From the NCBI GenBank assembly GCA_964439935.1, contig CAYTPW010000010.1, positions 62,001-126,000 on the forward strand: a DNA stretch of 64,000 bases, given 5' to 3'. Below the pieces are notes generated by a model, which saw only the letters and a program-made list of their open reading frames with translations, was not told where the DNA came from and ran no database searches. Positions 38,910 through 47,911 of this stretch are shown piece after piece. Positions within the stretch are counted from its first letter, which is position 1. Each line of letters starts with the position of its first letter. Position numbers and translations under genes: made by a program. This stretch comes from JABMQW01 sp964439935 (GTDB taxonomy: Bacteria; Fidelibacterota; Marinisomatia; Marinisomatales; TCS56).

Positions 38910-40439
38910 ATGGAAATCAGAACTGAAGAAATTCGCTCTTTATTAAGGGAGCAGATTGAAAAATTCGATGTGACGGTTGACGTCTCCGAAGTTGGTGAAG
39001 TCATCGAAGTCGGCGATGGGATCGCCCGCTGCAGCGGACTCGAAAATGTAATGTCCAGTGAGCTGGTGGAATTGCCTAACGATGTTTTTGGAATGGCTTT
39101 AAATCTGGAAGAGGATAATGTCGGTTTGGTCCTGTTCGGCGAAAGCCACCTGGTGAAGGAAGGTGATCTTGCCAAGCGGACGGGTACTGTTGTTGAGACT
39201 GGTGTCGGTCCGGAGATGCTGGGACGCGTCGTTAATCCTCTCGGACATTCAATCGACGGAAAAGGCGCCATTGAAACTAAGCAGACCGCAAGGATCGAAC
39301 GCAAAGCCTTGGGTGTGCTACAACGCTCACCGGTCAAGGAACCGCTCCAGACTGGATTAAAAGCTATTGATAGTATGATTCCGATCGGTCGCGGTCAGCG
39401 CGAGTTGATCCTGGGTGACCGCCAGACCGGTAAGACAGCAATTGCTATCGATACGATAATTAATCAGAAAGCAACGCATCAAACCGATTCGCCGGTCTTT
39501 TGTATATATGTTGCCATTGGTCAGAAAGCGTCAACGGTGGCGCGGGTAGTAGCCGAGCTGGAAGCCAAAGGAGCCATGGAGTATACGATTGTGGTAGCTG
39601 CGAATGCCTCTGACCCGGCACCGATGCAGTTCGTGGCACCATATTCCGGGGCCACTATGGGTGAGTATTTTCGCGATAACGGCCAGCACGCTTTGATTGT
39701 TTACGATGATCTTTCCAAACATGCTGTGGCTTACCGACAGGTGTCACTATTATTGCGGAGACCTCCGGGGCGCGAAGCCTATCCCGGTGATATTTTCAAT
39801 CTCCACAGCCGGTTACTGGAACGGGCTTCCAAGCTGAGCGACGATCTGGGAGGCGGATCCCTGACCGCTCTACCGATTATTGAAACTCAGGAAGGCGATG
39901 TTTCGGCATATATACCCACCAATGTTATATCAATTACCGATGGTCAAATTTTCCTGGAAGGTACCCTTTTCTATTCCGGTGTCCGCCCTGCAATTAATGT
40001 GGGTATTTCAGTATCACGGGTTGGCGGTAATGCCCAGATAAAGGCAATGAAACAGGTCGCCAGCTCACTGAAGCTGGATCTGGCTCAATTCCGTGAACTG
40101 GAAGCGTTCGCCAAGTTCGGTTCTGACATGGATACGGCTACCAAACGCGACCTGAATCGCGGTTACCGGTTGGTTGAGATTCTGAATCAGGGCCAGTTTG
40201 ATCCCCTGTCAGTTGAACAGCAGATTGCAATCATTTTTGCTGGTACTGAAGGTTATCTGGATGAGCTGACGATTGAGCAGACCAAAGCTTTTTCAAAGGA
40301 ATTTATCGCTTATTTGGACTCCTCCGGAACTTCAATTGTCAAAGATATAAATACCAAAAAGGAATTAACCGCTGAGATTCGTGTGGAATTGGAAAAAGTG
40401 ACCAAGGAATTTCTGACCAGCTTCAAGGTACGAACCTGA
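38910..40439 (+). CDS. atpA: ATP synthase F1 subunit alpha
   Basis: The 509-residue protein has Walker A GDRQTGKTAIA (about residues 170-180), the alpha/beta signature with PGREAYPGDIFNLHSRLLERA (about 289-309) and the arginine-finger region in ISVSRVGGNAQ. It is a non-catalytic nucleotide-binding subunit of F1, full length. Confidence 0.98.
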   Translation: MEIRTEEIRSLLREQIEKFDVTVDVSEVGEVIEVGDGIARCSGLENVMSSELVELPNDVFGMALNLEEDNVGLVLFGESHLVKEGDLAKRTGTVVETGVGPEMLGRVVNPLGHSIDGKGAIETKQTARIERKALGVLQRSPVKEPLQTGLKAIDSMIPIGRGQRELILGDRQTGKTAIAIDTIINQKATHQTDSPVFCIYVAIGQKASTVARVVAELEAKGAMEYTIVVAANASDPAPMQFVAPYSGATMGEYFRDNGQHALIVYDDLSKHAVAYRQVSLLLRRPPGREAYPGDIFNLHSRLLERASKLSDDLGGGSLTALPIIETQEGDVSAYIPTNVISITDGQIFLEGTLFYSGVRPAINVGISVSRVGGNAQIKAMKQVASSLKLDLAQFRELEAFAKFGSDMDTATKRDLNRGYRLVEILNQGQFDPLSVEQQIAIIFAGTEGYLDELTIEQTKAFSKEFIAYLDSSGTSIVKDINTKKELTAEIRVELEKVTKEFLTSFKVRT

Positions 40440-40448
40440 TTGTAGATT

Positions 40449-41324
40449 ATGGCAAGTCTCAAGGATATCCGGCAGCGTATCAAGGCCATTAAGAATATTC
40501 AGAAGGTCACTAATGCCATGAAGATGGTGGCAGCGGCCCGTTTACGGCGTTCCCAGATCAATATGGAGCAGGCCCGGCCGTATGCCCGGCGAATCAATGA
40601 AGTGCTCCAACATTTGCTGCCCGTCATCGATCGTTCACTAAATCGGCTGCTGGATGTCCGGGAATTGGAACAGATTGGTTTTGTCATTATCACCGCCGAT
40701 CGCGGTCTCTGTGGTGGGTTTAACGCAAATATTATTCGAACTGCAACCAGCCTCCTTAAGGATTATGATCGGGATAAAGTATCCTTAATCTGCATTGGTA
40801 AAAAAGGACGCAATCATTTTATTCGCCAGGGCTATAACGTTATCGGTGAATACGTCGATTTCTGGAATGACCTGTCTTTCCATCATGCCGCTGGGATCGT
40901 TGAACAGATAACCCATCTCTACCTGGAAAACAATCTTGATCAAGTTTACCTGATTTATAATGAATTCAAGAATGTGGTTCGACAGGAGGTGGTGACCCAG
41001 CAATTTTTACCGCTGGTCCTGACCGAGACTGTGGAAGATGATGAAAATAGCCCTGGGCTGGGAGAATTCCTGTTTGAACCATCCGAGCAGGAAATTGTCA
41101 ACTCGCTGGTTCCGCGGCACCTGAATGTACAGGTCTGGCAAGCTTTGCTGGAATCCAACGCTGCCGAACAGGCTGCCCGGATGAATGCTATGGGCAGTGC
41201 AACCGAGAACGCATCGGAAATGATATCAACACTAACATTAGATTACAATAAAGCGCGGCAAGCGGCGATCACTAAAGAATTACTTGAAATTGTCAGCGGT
41301 GCCGAAGCGCTGGTAAAGCGATAA
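40449..41324 (+). CDS. atpG: ATP synthase F1 subunit gamma
   Basis: The 291-residue central-stalk subunit starts MASLKDIRQRIKAIKNIQKVTNAMKMVAAARLRRS (family signature helix, quoted here in part only by position 1-35) and has ITADRGLCGGFNANI (about residues 77-91). The C-terminal helix includes SEMISTLTLDYNKARQAAITKELLEI. It turns inside the alpha3-beta3 ring. Only 9 bp separate it from both atpA and atpD. Confidence 0.97.
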   Translation: MASLKDIRQRIKAIKNIQKVTNAMKMVAAARLRRSQINMEQARPYARRINEVLQHLLPVIDRSLNRLLDVRELEQIGFVIITADRGLCGGFNANIIRTATSLLKDYDRDKVSLICIGKKGRNHFIRQGYNVIGEYVDFWNDLSFHHAAGIVEQITHLYLENNLDQVYLIYNEFKNVVRQEVVTQQFLPLVLTETVEDDENSPGLGEFLFEPSEQEIVNSLVPRHLNVQVWQALLESNAAEQAARMNAMGSATENASEMISTLTLDYNKARQAAITKELLEIVSGAEALVKR

Positions 41325-41333
41325 GGAATATTT

Positions 41334-42734
41334 ATGGACCGGATCGGTAAAATTAATCAAATTATGGGTGCCGTCGTAGATGTGGTTTTTGAGGATGGCA
41401 GCCTGCCTGATATATATAATGCACTTGAAGTAGCGATGCCCGATGGGAAGAAACTGGTTCTGGAAGTAGCACAACATCTGGGTGAGGCGGCAGTGCGTAC
41501 AGTGGCCATGGATTCCACCGATGGCTTGACCCGCGGTACCAAAGTATTGGATACAAAGGCTCCGATCTCCGTACCGGTGGGACCGGAAACGCTGGGGCGC
41601 ATGTTTGATCTGCTGGGTAATCCCATTGATGGAATGGAACCGGCCAAGACCGATAAACGCTATCCAATTCACCGGGAAGCCCCCAAATTGGAAGAATTTA
41701 CGGTTGAGTCAGAAGTTCTGGAAACCGGCTTGAAAGTTATCGATCTGTTGGAGCCCTATACCAAAGGTGGTAAGACCGGACTTTTCGGCGGAGCCGGTGT
41801 AGGTAAGACCGTTTTGATCCAGGAATTGATCCGCAATATTGCTACCGAGCATGGCGGCTATTCGATTTTTGCCGGGGTCGGTGAACGCACCCGCGAAGGT
41901 AACGATTTATATCTGGAAATGACCGATTCCGGGGTGATTGAAAAAACAGCTCTGGTATTCGGCCAGATGAATGAACCGCCGGGAGCCCGTTTGCGGGTGG
42001 CCCTGTCGGGCCTGTCGATGGCGGAATATTTTCGGGATGAGGAAGGCAAGGATGTCCTTTTATTCATTGACAATATATTCCGGTTTACCCAGGCTGGCTC
42101 GGAAGTATCAGCATTATTGGGTCGGATGCCCTCAGCGGTTGGCTACCAGCCCACGTTGTCAACAGAAATGGGTGAGCTCCAGGAGCGTATTACATCAACT
42201 AAAAAAGGATCGATCACTTCGGTCCAGGCGATTTATGTGCCGGCCGATGACCTGACCGATCCGGCTCCGGCCACGGCATTTGCCCATCTGGATGCAACCA
42301 CCGTTTTAGCACGGCGGATATCTGAATTGGGTATCTATCCTGCTGTGGATCCGCTGGATTCAACATCGCGTATTCTCGATCCACGGGTTATCGGTGACCG
42401 GCACTACGGAGTCGCCAAACGGACCCAGGAAATTTTGCAGAAATATAATGAATTGCAGGACATTATTGCCATCCTCGGCATGGATGAATTATCGGATGAA
42501 GATAAAACTGTAGTGGCTCGCGCCCGACGAATCCAGCGCTTCCTGTCACAACCCTTCTTTGTGGCCGAACAATTTACTGGTACTGAAGGCCGATATGTCA
42601 AACTGGAAGATACTGTCGATGGATTTGAACGGCTGATAAATGGCGAATTTGACGACTTGCCGGAACGGGCTTTTCTGTATGTCGGGACGATTGACGAAGC
42701 AGTCGAAAAGGCGAAAAAACTGGAAGTTAAATGA
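41334..42734 (+). CDS. atpD: ATP synthase F1 subunit beta
   Basis: The 466-residue catalytic subunit has Walker A FGGAGVGKTVLIQ (about residues 148-160), GERTREGNDLY with the catalytic Glu (about 183-193), and the DELSD segment (DELSDEDK, about 384-391). It makes or hydrolyses ATP in F1. The stop overlaps atpC by 4 bp. Confidence 0.98.
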   Translation: MDRIGKINQIMGAVVDVVFEDGSLPDIYNALEVAMPDGKKLVLEVAQHLGEAAVRTVAMDSTDGLTRGTKVLDTKAPISVPVGPETLGRMFDLLGNPIDGMEPAKTDKRYPIHREAPKLEEFTVESEVLETGLKVIDLLEPYTKGGKTGLFGGAGVGKTVLIQELIRNIATEHGGYSIFAGVGERTREGNDLYLEMTDSGVIEKTALVFGQMNEPPGARLRVALSGLSMAEYFRDEEGKDVLLFIDNIFRFTQAGSEVSALLGRMPSAVGYQPTLSTEMGELQERITSTKKGSITSVQAIYVPADDLTDPAPATAFAHLDATTVLARRISELGIYPAVDPLDSTSRILDPRVIGDRHYGVAKRTQEILQKYNELQDIIAILGMDELSDEDKTVVARARRIQRFLSQPFFVAEQFTGTEGRYVKLEDTVDGFERLINGEFDDLPERAFLYVGTIDEAVEKAKKLEVK

Positions 42735-43138
42735 GCACATTTCAACTCGAAATTGTTACTCCCACCAAGGTGATTGACAAGGGACAAGTGACTTATTTAC
42801 GCTGTCCCGGCAGTGATGGCCAGTTTGGAATCATGGCCCGTCACACCAACGCTATGTTTGCGCTCGTTGAAGGTGAGATTAAGGTTGTCACGGGTCAGGA
42901 GACTTCCTATCTAGCAACCCGCGGCGGTTTCGCGGAAGTTACCGGTAATGCGGTGAAAATACTGGCGGAGACCGCAGAACATACTAATGAGATTGACTTG
43001 GATCGTGCCCAAAATGCCCTTGACAGGGCCAAGCAACGGATTGCCAAAAAAGGTCCCGATATGGATCTGGCCCGCGCCGAAATGTCGGTCAAACGTGCCC
43101 TGACCCGTCTGCGTGTTGCCAAGCGCCACCAAGTCTGA
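42731..43138 (+). CDS. atpC: ATP synthase F1 subunit epsilon
   Basis: This 135-residue protein has the N-terminal beta-sandwich (FQLEIVTPTKVIDKGQVTYL, with CPGSDGQFGIMARHTNAMFAL) and the two-helix C-terminal domain (DRAQNALDRAKQRI ... RAEMSVKRALTRLRVAK) that can inhibit ATP hydrolysis. It is the last gene of the complete eight-subunit F1F0 operon. Confidence 0.95.
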   Translation: MSTFQLEIVTPTKVIDKGQVTYLRCPGSDGQFGIMARHTNAMFALVEGEIKVVTGQETSYLATRGGFAEVTGNAVKILAETAEHTNEIDLDRAQNALDRAKQRIAKKGPDMDLARAEMSVKRALTRLRVAKRHQV

Positions 43139-43144
43139 TTTTAA

Positions 43145-43160
43145 AACCGTTTAAACGGTT
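43145..43160. repeat. AACCGTTT-AAACGGTT palindrome (REP-like), first of a series
   Basis: This is a perfect 16-bp palindrome 6 bp after the atpC stop. Similar hairpins AACCGTT-NN-AACGGTT recur at 43281-43296 and 43339-43354, and degenerate versions occur near 43821 and 43960 on the other side of the transposase gene. The first copy could also act in termination of the atp operon, though no T-run follows. Confidence 0.75.
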
Positions 43161-43166
43161 AAATAT

Positions 43167-43260
43167 AGTTGTCATTTCCCCCCTCACAACTGAAGTCGTG
43201 GGCTGGTTTTTACTGACAGTTAATTATTAGATAAACAGCCCACGGTTTTAACCGTGGGTA
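43167..43260. repeat. 94-bp REP-doublet repeat, left copy
   Basis: The element has two hairpins separated by an A/T-rich spacer: CACAACTGAAGTCGTG (43184-43199) and CCCACGGTTTTAACCGTGGG (43239-43258). A copy with roughly 80 percent identity and the same orientation lies at 43841-43934, so the pair flanks the Y1 transposase gene. This is the arrangement expected of REP/BIME elements around a RAYT-type transposase. Confidence 0.8.
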
Positions 43261-43280
43261 CACAAAATTGAATAGATATT

Positions 43281-43296
43281 AACCGTTTCAACGGTT
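43281..43296. repeat. AACCGTT-TC-AACGGTT hairpin
   Basis: A 7-bp inverted repeat with a 2-nt loop, the second of the AACCGTT series upstream of the transposase gene. Confidence 0.7.
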
Positions 43297-43338
43297 TTTA
43301 TGCGATACAATGGATATTTGGCGAAGAAATTATTATGT

Positions 43339-43354
43339 AACCGTTTTAACGGTT
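43339..43354. repeat. AACCGTT-TT-AACGGTT hairpin
   Basis: The third hairpin of the series, 38 bp before the transposase start. The ribosome-binding site GGAGG (43384-43388) follows it. The hairpin could be a recognition site for the Y1 protein. Confidence 0.7.
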
Positions 43355-43392
43355 TATAAATTGAATCGTATTTAATTATAAATGGAGGTAGT

Positions 43393-43821
43393 ATGTCACA
43401 TTCATTATCTAAAGTCTGGATTCATGCCATTTTCGGAACAAAAGACAAACAACCATTGATTGCCAAAGATATTTCTTTTCCAATTCATCGACGGATTACA
43501 GAGCGATTTGAAAAAAATGGTTGCCAAGTTCAAATCATAAATGGAATTCCTGATCATGTTCATGTTTTATTTCTGATGCCTAATGATAAATCGATTGCTG
43601 ACATTATGAAGGCTGTGAAAGGCGAATCGTCCCACTGGATTAATCGTCAGGATTTTTTGAAAACCAAATTCGCCTGGCAGATTGGCTATGGAGCCTTTTC
43701 AGTCAGTGAATCGCAGGTTGATGTTGTAGAGGAATATATCAAAAGCCAGGTTGAGCACCATCGCAAAAGAAGTTATCAGGAAGAAGTTGATCTATTTTTG
43801 AAAAATTATGGATTAGGATAA
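43393..43821 (+). CDS. IS200-type Y1 transposase / REP-associated tyrosine transposase-like protein
   Basis: The 142-residue protein is a compact HUH single-strand endonuclease. The HUH motif is in GIPDHVHVLFLMP (about residues 53-65) and the candidate nucleophilic Tyr is in VDVVEEYIKSQVEHHRKR (about Y119). The length and the WIHAIFGTKDKQPLI start match transposase_17 (IS200-like) proteins. No tnpB is present. It is enclosed by two 94-bp same-orientation palindromic repeats and a set of AACCGTT hairpins, so it is either a small IS200-like element or a domesticated REP transposase. The reading frame is intact and has a good GGAGG ribosome-binding site. Confidence 0.9.
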   Translation: MSHSLSKVWIHAIFGTKDKQPLIAKDISFPIHRRITERFEKNGCQVQIINGIPDHVHVLFLMPNDKSIADIMKAVKGESSHWINRQDFLKTKFAWQIGYGAFSVSESQVDVVEEYIKSQVEHHRKRSYQEEVDLFLKNYGLG

Positions 43822-43840
43822 ACCGTTAAAACGATTACCT

Positions 43841-43934
43841 AGTTGTGATCTCATCACCCACAACTGAAGTTGTGGGCTGGTTAATTTGAACATTAATTAT
43901 CAGATAAACGGCCCACGGTTTTAACTGTGGGTGT
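43841..43934. repeat. 94-bp REP-doublet repeat, right copy
   Basis: This is the right-hand copy of the repeat at 43167-43260, in the same orientation, with hairpins CACAACTGAAGTTGTG (43859-43874) and CCCACGGTTTTAACTGTGGG (43913-43932). The second hairpin has a compensating G-T pair. Degenerate AACCGTT-type hairpins lie just left (43821-43836) and right (43959-43974) of it. Confidence 0.8.
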
Positions 43935-44050
43935 ATGAACCATATTCATTTATCAAAATTGTTTCAACGGTTTCCCTGCGAAAAATCCCTGATTAACCAA
44001 TAAATTCAGCCCTGTATTTTGAATTGATAAACTCTCAGATCGGATAGATT

Positions 44051-45814
44051 ATGTTCAAACGAACCCATACTTGCGGTGAATTGAGGAATAGCAATGTCGA
44101 TTCAGTTGTTAATCTGAATGGCTGGGTAAACACGATCCGGCTGCATGGACAGGTGGTCTTTGTCGACCTGCGAGACCGTTATGGCAAGACCCAACTGGTC
44201 TTCAATACCGACACTTATTCCGATTCGTTCGAACAGGTCAAGAAGCTGTCGATGGAAGATGTTATTAGCATCCAGGGTAGTGTGCAGCCCCGGGCCTCAG
44301 AAGCAATCAATCCGGCTATGCCCACCGGTGAGATCGAAGTTGTTGTGACCGAAATGATCTTGCTCAATGAAGCAGCGCCCTTGCCATTCGTTATCACCGA
44401 CCGGGATAGTGCCCTGGAAGACCTGCGCCTGAAATACCGTTATTTGGAACTGCGAACTGAAGAGTTACAAAAATATTTGATGATCCGGCATAAGACCTAT
44501 CAAACGGTGCGCAATCATCTTACCAGCAAAAATTTTATTGAGATCGAAACCCCGGTACTGATGAAATCTACGCCGGAAGGTGCCCGCGATTATCTGGTTC
44601 CCAGCAGAATCCATAAAGGGAAGTTTTATGCTCTGCCCCAGTCGCCCCAGACTTTCAAGCAATTACTGATGATTGCCGGGTTTGATCGCTATTTCCAGAT
44701 TGTGAAATGCTTCCGGGATGAAGACCTGCGGGCCGACCGCCAGCCGGAATTCACGCAGATAGATATTGAAATGTCTTTTATTGACGAGGCTGATATCCGT
44801 GTGACTTGTGAAGCTCTAACCAGAGAAATATTTAAGCAGGTAATCGATATCGATCTATCCGATGTTTATCCGGTTATCACTTATGCTGAGGCAATGGATA
44901 TGTACGGCTCGGACAGGCCGGATCTGCGTTTCAATTTGCAATTGCAGGATTGTAAACCATTCACAGATCGCTCCGATTTCAATGCATTCAAATCCGCTGA
45001 TACAGTCAAAGGAATTATACTTTCAAATGCAGATGGCTATTCCCGAAAAGTCATTGATGGTCTAACCGAACTGGTGAAAAAATATGGCGCAAAAGGCCTG
45101 ACCTGGATGAAAATGAATGATGGTGCTTTAACTGGAGGTATTTCAAAATTCTTTAATCCAGGGCTGCAGCAGGAAATAATTTCTGAACTTAGGATGGAAG
45201 ACAATTCTGTATTGTTCTTGATCGGTGATGAATCAAAGATTGCGCTACCCGCGTTGGGGGCTTTGCGCAATGAACTGGCCAAGCGGGAAGGATTGGTAGA
45301 TGACAATATTTTCAAACCAGTCTGGGTGACCGATTTCCCCATGTTTGACTGGGATTCTGATTCTCAGCGTCATGTGGCCATGCATCATCCCTTTACGGCA
45401 CCCCATCCCGACGACGTTGAACTGCTGGAAAACAATCCGGGAGCAGCTCGCTCCCGTGGCTATGATTTGGTGATTAACGGTCATGAAATTGCCGGTGGTT
45501 CTATCCGTATTCACGATACCAAATTGCAGCAAAAAGTATTCAATCTGCTGAAAATCAGCCAAGATGAAGCAAAATCCAAGTTTGGTTTTTTACTGAAAGC
45601 CCTTACTTATGGTGCTCCACCGCATGGTGGAATTGCCTATGGCTTTGATCGATTGATCATGATTTTAGCCAGGACGCACCAGATTCGCGATGTCATTGCC
45701 TTTCCCAAGACCACTTCGGCGATGTCGCTGATGGACGAAACTCCTGCGGTGGTCTCTGAAACTCAACTGAAGGAGTTGGGTATTAAATTGATAAAAAAAG
45801 AAATTGATTTATAG
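44051..45814 (+). CDS. aspS: Aspartyl-tRNA synthetase
   Basis: This 587-residue class IIb synthetase has an N-terminal OB-fold (VVNLNGWVNTIRLHGQVVFVDLRDR), motif 2 CFRDEDLRADRQPEFTQIDIE (about residues 218-238) and a bacterial-type GAD insertion (about 290-415). Motif 3 is in GGIAYGFDRLIMILA (about 527-541). Length and insertion fit the bacterial enzyme. No asparaginyl-tRNA synthetase or GatCAB is in the window, so whether it is discriminating cannot be judged. Confidence 0.97.
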   Translation: MFKRTHTCGELRNSNVDSVVNLNGWVNTIRLHGQVVFVDLRDRYGKTQLVFNTDTYSDSFEQVKKLSMEDVISIQGSVQPRASEAINPAMPTGEIEVVVTEMILLNEAAPLPFVITDRDSALEDLRLKYRYLELRTEELQKYLMIRHKTYQTVRNHLTSKNFIEIETPVLMKSTPEGARDYLVPSRIHKGKFYALPQSPQTFKQLLMIAGFDRYFQIVKCFRDEDLRADRQPEFTQIDIEMSFIDEADIRVTCEALTREIFKQVIDIDLSDVYPVITYAEAMDMYGSDRPDLRFNLQLQDCKPFTDRSDFNAFKSADTVKGIILSNADGYSRKVIDGLTELVKKYGAKGLTWMKMNDGALTGGISKFFNPGLQQEIISELRMEDNSVLFLIGDESKIALPALGALRNELAKREGLVDDNIFKPVWVTDFPMFDWDSDSQRHVAMHHPFTAPHPDDVELLENNPGAARSRGYDLVINGHEIAGGSIRIHDTKLQQKVFNLLKISQDEAKSKFGFLLKALTYGAPPHGGIAYGFDRLIMILARTHQIRDVIAFPKTTSAMSLMDETPAVVSETQLKELGIKLIKKEIDL

Positions 45815-46375
45815 CTTAGCCCACTCTGATCTGAGCAGACCAAAATCCAAATCATCGAAATATTGGTTGTACTTCAAGATTTTTTTTCGTTCAGTACCTT
45901 CATGAGTGAAATCCAGTTTCTTGAAAAGATTAATCGAGCGTTGATTGAATGAAAAAATCTTGGTAGCAATCCGGTTTAGATTCAAGTCGATGAAACAGTA
46001 ATTTATTACAGCTTCCAGTATTTCGTAACCGTATCCCTGTCCCCACAAATCCTTTCGACCAATCATTATTCCCAGTGTGCAGTGACGGTTAAAAGTGTCA
46101 ATTCGGGAAATCTGTCCGTAGCCAATAAGTTCATCATTTCCGCACATATGTACGGCATAATTAATTTGGTTATTGTCCGAATTTTGTTTAATCCATTTTT
46201 GTAAAAACTGGCTGGATTCCTCAAGCGTTTCTGGTTTTTCAGGTGGTGGATCATCGCCGTCAAGATCCATTAATTCTTGATCGTTCCACCACTGATTGTA
46301 TATTACAGCATTTTCTAGAGAATGATCCTTTAGAATCAAACGCTTGGTTTTAACTTGAAAATTGATGCTTTCCAT
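45809..46375 (-). CDS. GNAT-family N-acetyltransferase (RimJ/RimL-like)
   Basis: The 188-residue protein starts KTKRLILKDHSLENAVIYNQW, the usual RimJ/RimL-type opening, has the acetyl-CoA-binding stretch LGIMIGRKDLWGQGYGYEILEAVINYCF (about residues 98-125) and ends NQRSINLFKKLDFTHEGTERK. The substrate may be a protein N-terminus, an amino acid or a drug. It converges with aspS, overlapping the aspS stop by 6 bp. Confidence 0.9.
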   Translation of the reverse strand: MESINFQVKTKRLILKDHSLENAVIYNQWWNDQELMDLDGDDPPPEKPETLEESSQFLQKWIKQNSDNNQINYAVHMCGNDELIGYGQISRIDTFNRHCTLGIMIGRKDLWGQGYGYEILEAVINYCFIDLNLNRIATKIFSFNQRSINLFKKLDFTHEGTERKKILKYNQYFDDLDFGLLRSEWAKL

Positions 46376-46432
46376 GGTTGAGAATATAAATCATAAGATT
46401 ATCTGTCGATCTGAAATTTGTGGTATTTTTAT

Positions 46433-46918
46433 TCAGGGCAGCGGATAGCTGATCAGGAATACCAGTCTTGGTACAATCGGGATTACAGATATTTCATAGT
46501 CATCGATTGATTCACGCCAATCATTAGCTTCAATCGGCGGGACATAAATCAGGCCAATTTCGGCCGACAGACGCAACTTCCCACGGATTTTTGTGAGGCC
46601 GCCCGCTGCATGAATTTCAGTGATGGAATGACCTTCACCCTGACCGCGATAAAACCTGAAACTACCAATCCCGGTGCGGAAATACTGAGGATATTTCCGA
46701 TCAGTTTCAATCCGCAGATTTAGTTCAGTTTGGGATATTATTCCGGGAAAGCCACCCAGGGCGAGATCAACCGAATACTGGTCACTCAGTTGTTTAATAC
46801 CCAGAATTGAAATCGCCGGTCCACCTGATAAACCAAGCTGAATTCCGAGACTCGATCCCTCAGCATTTGTCTGCTGGCATAATTGGAAAACAAAAATAAA
46901 AATTAGTATTCTTTTCAA
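46433..46918 (-). CDS. Exported small beta-barrel-like protein of unknown function
   Basis: The 161-residue protein has a signal peptide (ILIFIFVFQLCQQTNA) followed by alternating short beta strands (GIQLGLSGGPAISILGIKQL, YSVDLALGGFPGI, RLSAEIGLIYVP) and ends VPRLVFLISYPLP, a pattern seen in small outer-membrane beta-barrels. No family recognised. It is a single minus-strand gene between the acetyltransferase and the nucleosidase gene. The 162 bp after its start, up to 47080, hold only a small GGTATTA/TAATACC hairpin (46954-46972). Confidence 0.65.
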   Translation of the reverse strand: MKRILIFIFVFQLCQQTNAEGSSLGIQLGLSGGPAISILGIKQLSDQYSVDLALGGFPGIISQTELNLRIETDRKYPQYFRTGIGSFRFYRGQGEGHSITEIHAAGGLTKIRGKLRLSAEIGLIYVPPIEANDWRESIDDYEISVIPIVPRLVFLISYPLP

Positions 46919-47080
46919 AATTATTCTCTATGGACAATTGATCTATTGTACATGGTATTAAGATATAATACCAGTGAATTTTAATAGTGGTCGGAGATAA
47001 TTGATCAATCATTATGATTGTTGGTAGTCAATTATTGATTTATTATGCTAAGTTGATCCCAAGAACCACCTTAATTACTG

Positions 47081-47911
47081 ATGAAAATTATCGTATTAAC
47101 CGCTATGCGCTGTGAGGCACAGCCAATAATAAATCACTACAGGCTGAAAAAGAATTTTACCTACTCCAAGTTTGAGGTTTTTTCAGGTTTGATTGATCTC
47201 ATAATAAGTGGGGTGGGCAAACTGAAATCTGCGATAGCTACGGCCCACATCATTACTGCTCATGCGAAAGAAAAAGATCTATATCTGCTAAACCTGGGAA
47301 TTGCGGGCAGTGCCGATCGAAACAGGATAATCGGTGATCTGTACCTGATAAATAAGATCCACGACGATTCCACCGCCCGCAATTATTATCCTGATATTCT
47401 ACTGCAACATAAATTACCTGAAACCTGCGTGACGTCGTATGACAGAGCAATCGGCCCGGGTGACATTAACGACGATTACCCTGGCCTGGTTGATATGGAG
47501 GCGGCGGGTTTCATTGCAGCTGCACATAGTTTTCTTCAACCTCATCAAACGATTTGCCTGAAAGTATTATCAGATCACCTGGATTTTGAGAACCTGAATA
47601 AGGAGGTGATTTCTGAATTAATAGTGGCAAATATTTCAGCCGTTGAAACATTAATAAACCAATTGTCCGCATTAGACCCAGTAGAATCTTTTACTGTGAT
47701 TGAGGAAAGCTGGTTTATTGATGAGATTGTTAAACGGCTACGGCTGACTTTTGCCCAGCAACAGATACTAAGGCAGGAACTTATCAGGTTTCAACTGCGA
47801 ACCGGACAAATGCCAGATCGAAAGTTCCTGCTATCCTTTCCGTCAGTGAAAACTAAACAAACCGCCAAACAACAGTTTAAATTATTACTACAACAGCTTC
47901 GCAGTGATTAG
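47081..47911 (+). CDS. MTA/SAH-nucleosidase-like phosphorylase-family protein with C-terminal extension
   Basis: The 276-residue protein has a PNP/UDP-phosphorylase fold of the MTA/SAH nucleosidase type. The three key acidic residues can be placed: Glu in TAMRCEAQPI (about residue 13), Glu in VDMEAAGFIAA (about 137-140) and Asp in LKVLSDHLDF (about 165). The glycine strand LGIAGSAD is present. A C-terminal extension of about 70 residues (about 207-276), strongly helical and basic, is not part of the core fold and I do not recognise it. It overlaps the next gene, a radical-SAM SPL-like protein, by 8 bp, so the nucleosidase may remove a 5'-deoxyadenosine, MTA or SAH by-product. Confidence 0.8.
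   Translation: MKIIVLTAMRCEAQPIINHYRLKKNFTYSKFEVFSGLIDLIISGVGKLKSAIATAHIITAHAKEKDLYLLNLGIAGSADRNRIIGDLYLINKIHDDSTARNYYPDILLQHKLPETCVTSYDRAIGPGDINDDYPGLVDMEAAGFIAAAHSFLQPHQTICLKVLSDHLDFENLNKEVISELIVANISAVETLINQLSALDPVESFTVIEESWFIDEIVKRLRLTFAQQQILRQELIRFQLRTGQMPDRKFLLSFPSVKTKQTAKQQFKLLLQQLRSD

Noticed and set aside
43145..43974. Possible CRISPR array from repeated AACCGTT motifs
   Set aside because: The repeats are short palindromes with irregular spacing, separated by a gene, and no cas genes are present; they fit REP-type hairpins.
46996..47017. Fur-box-like sequence before the nucleosidase-like gene
   Set aside because: The halves match only if bases are inserted; the ungapped match to the consensus is poor.
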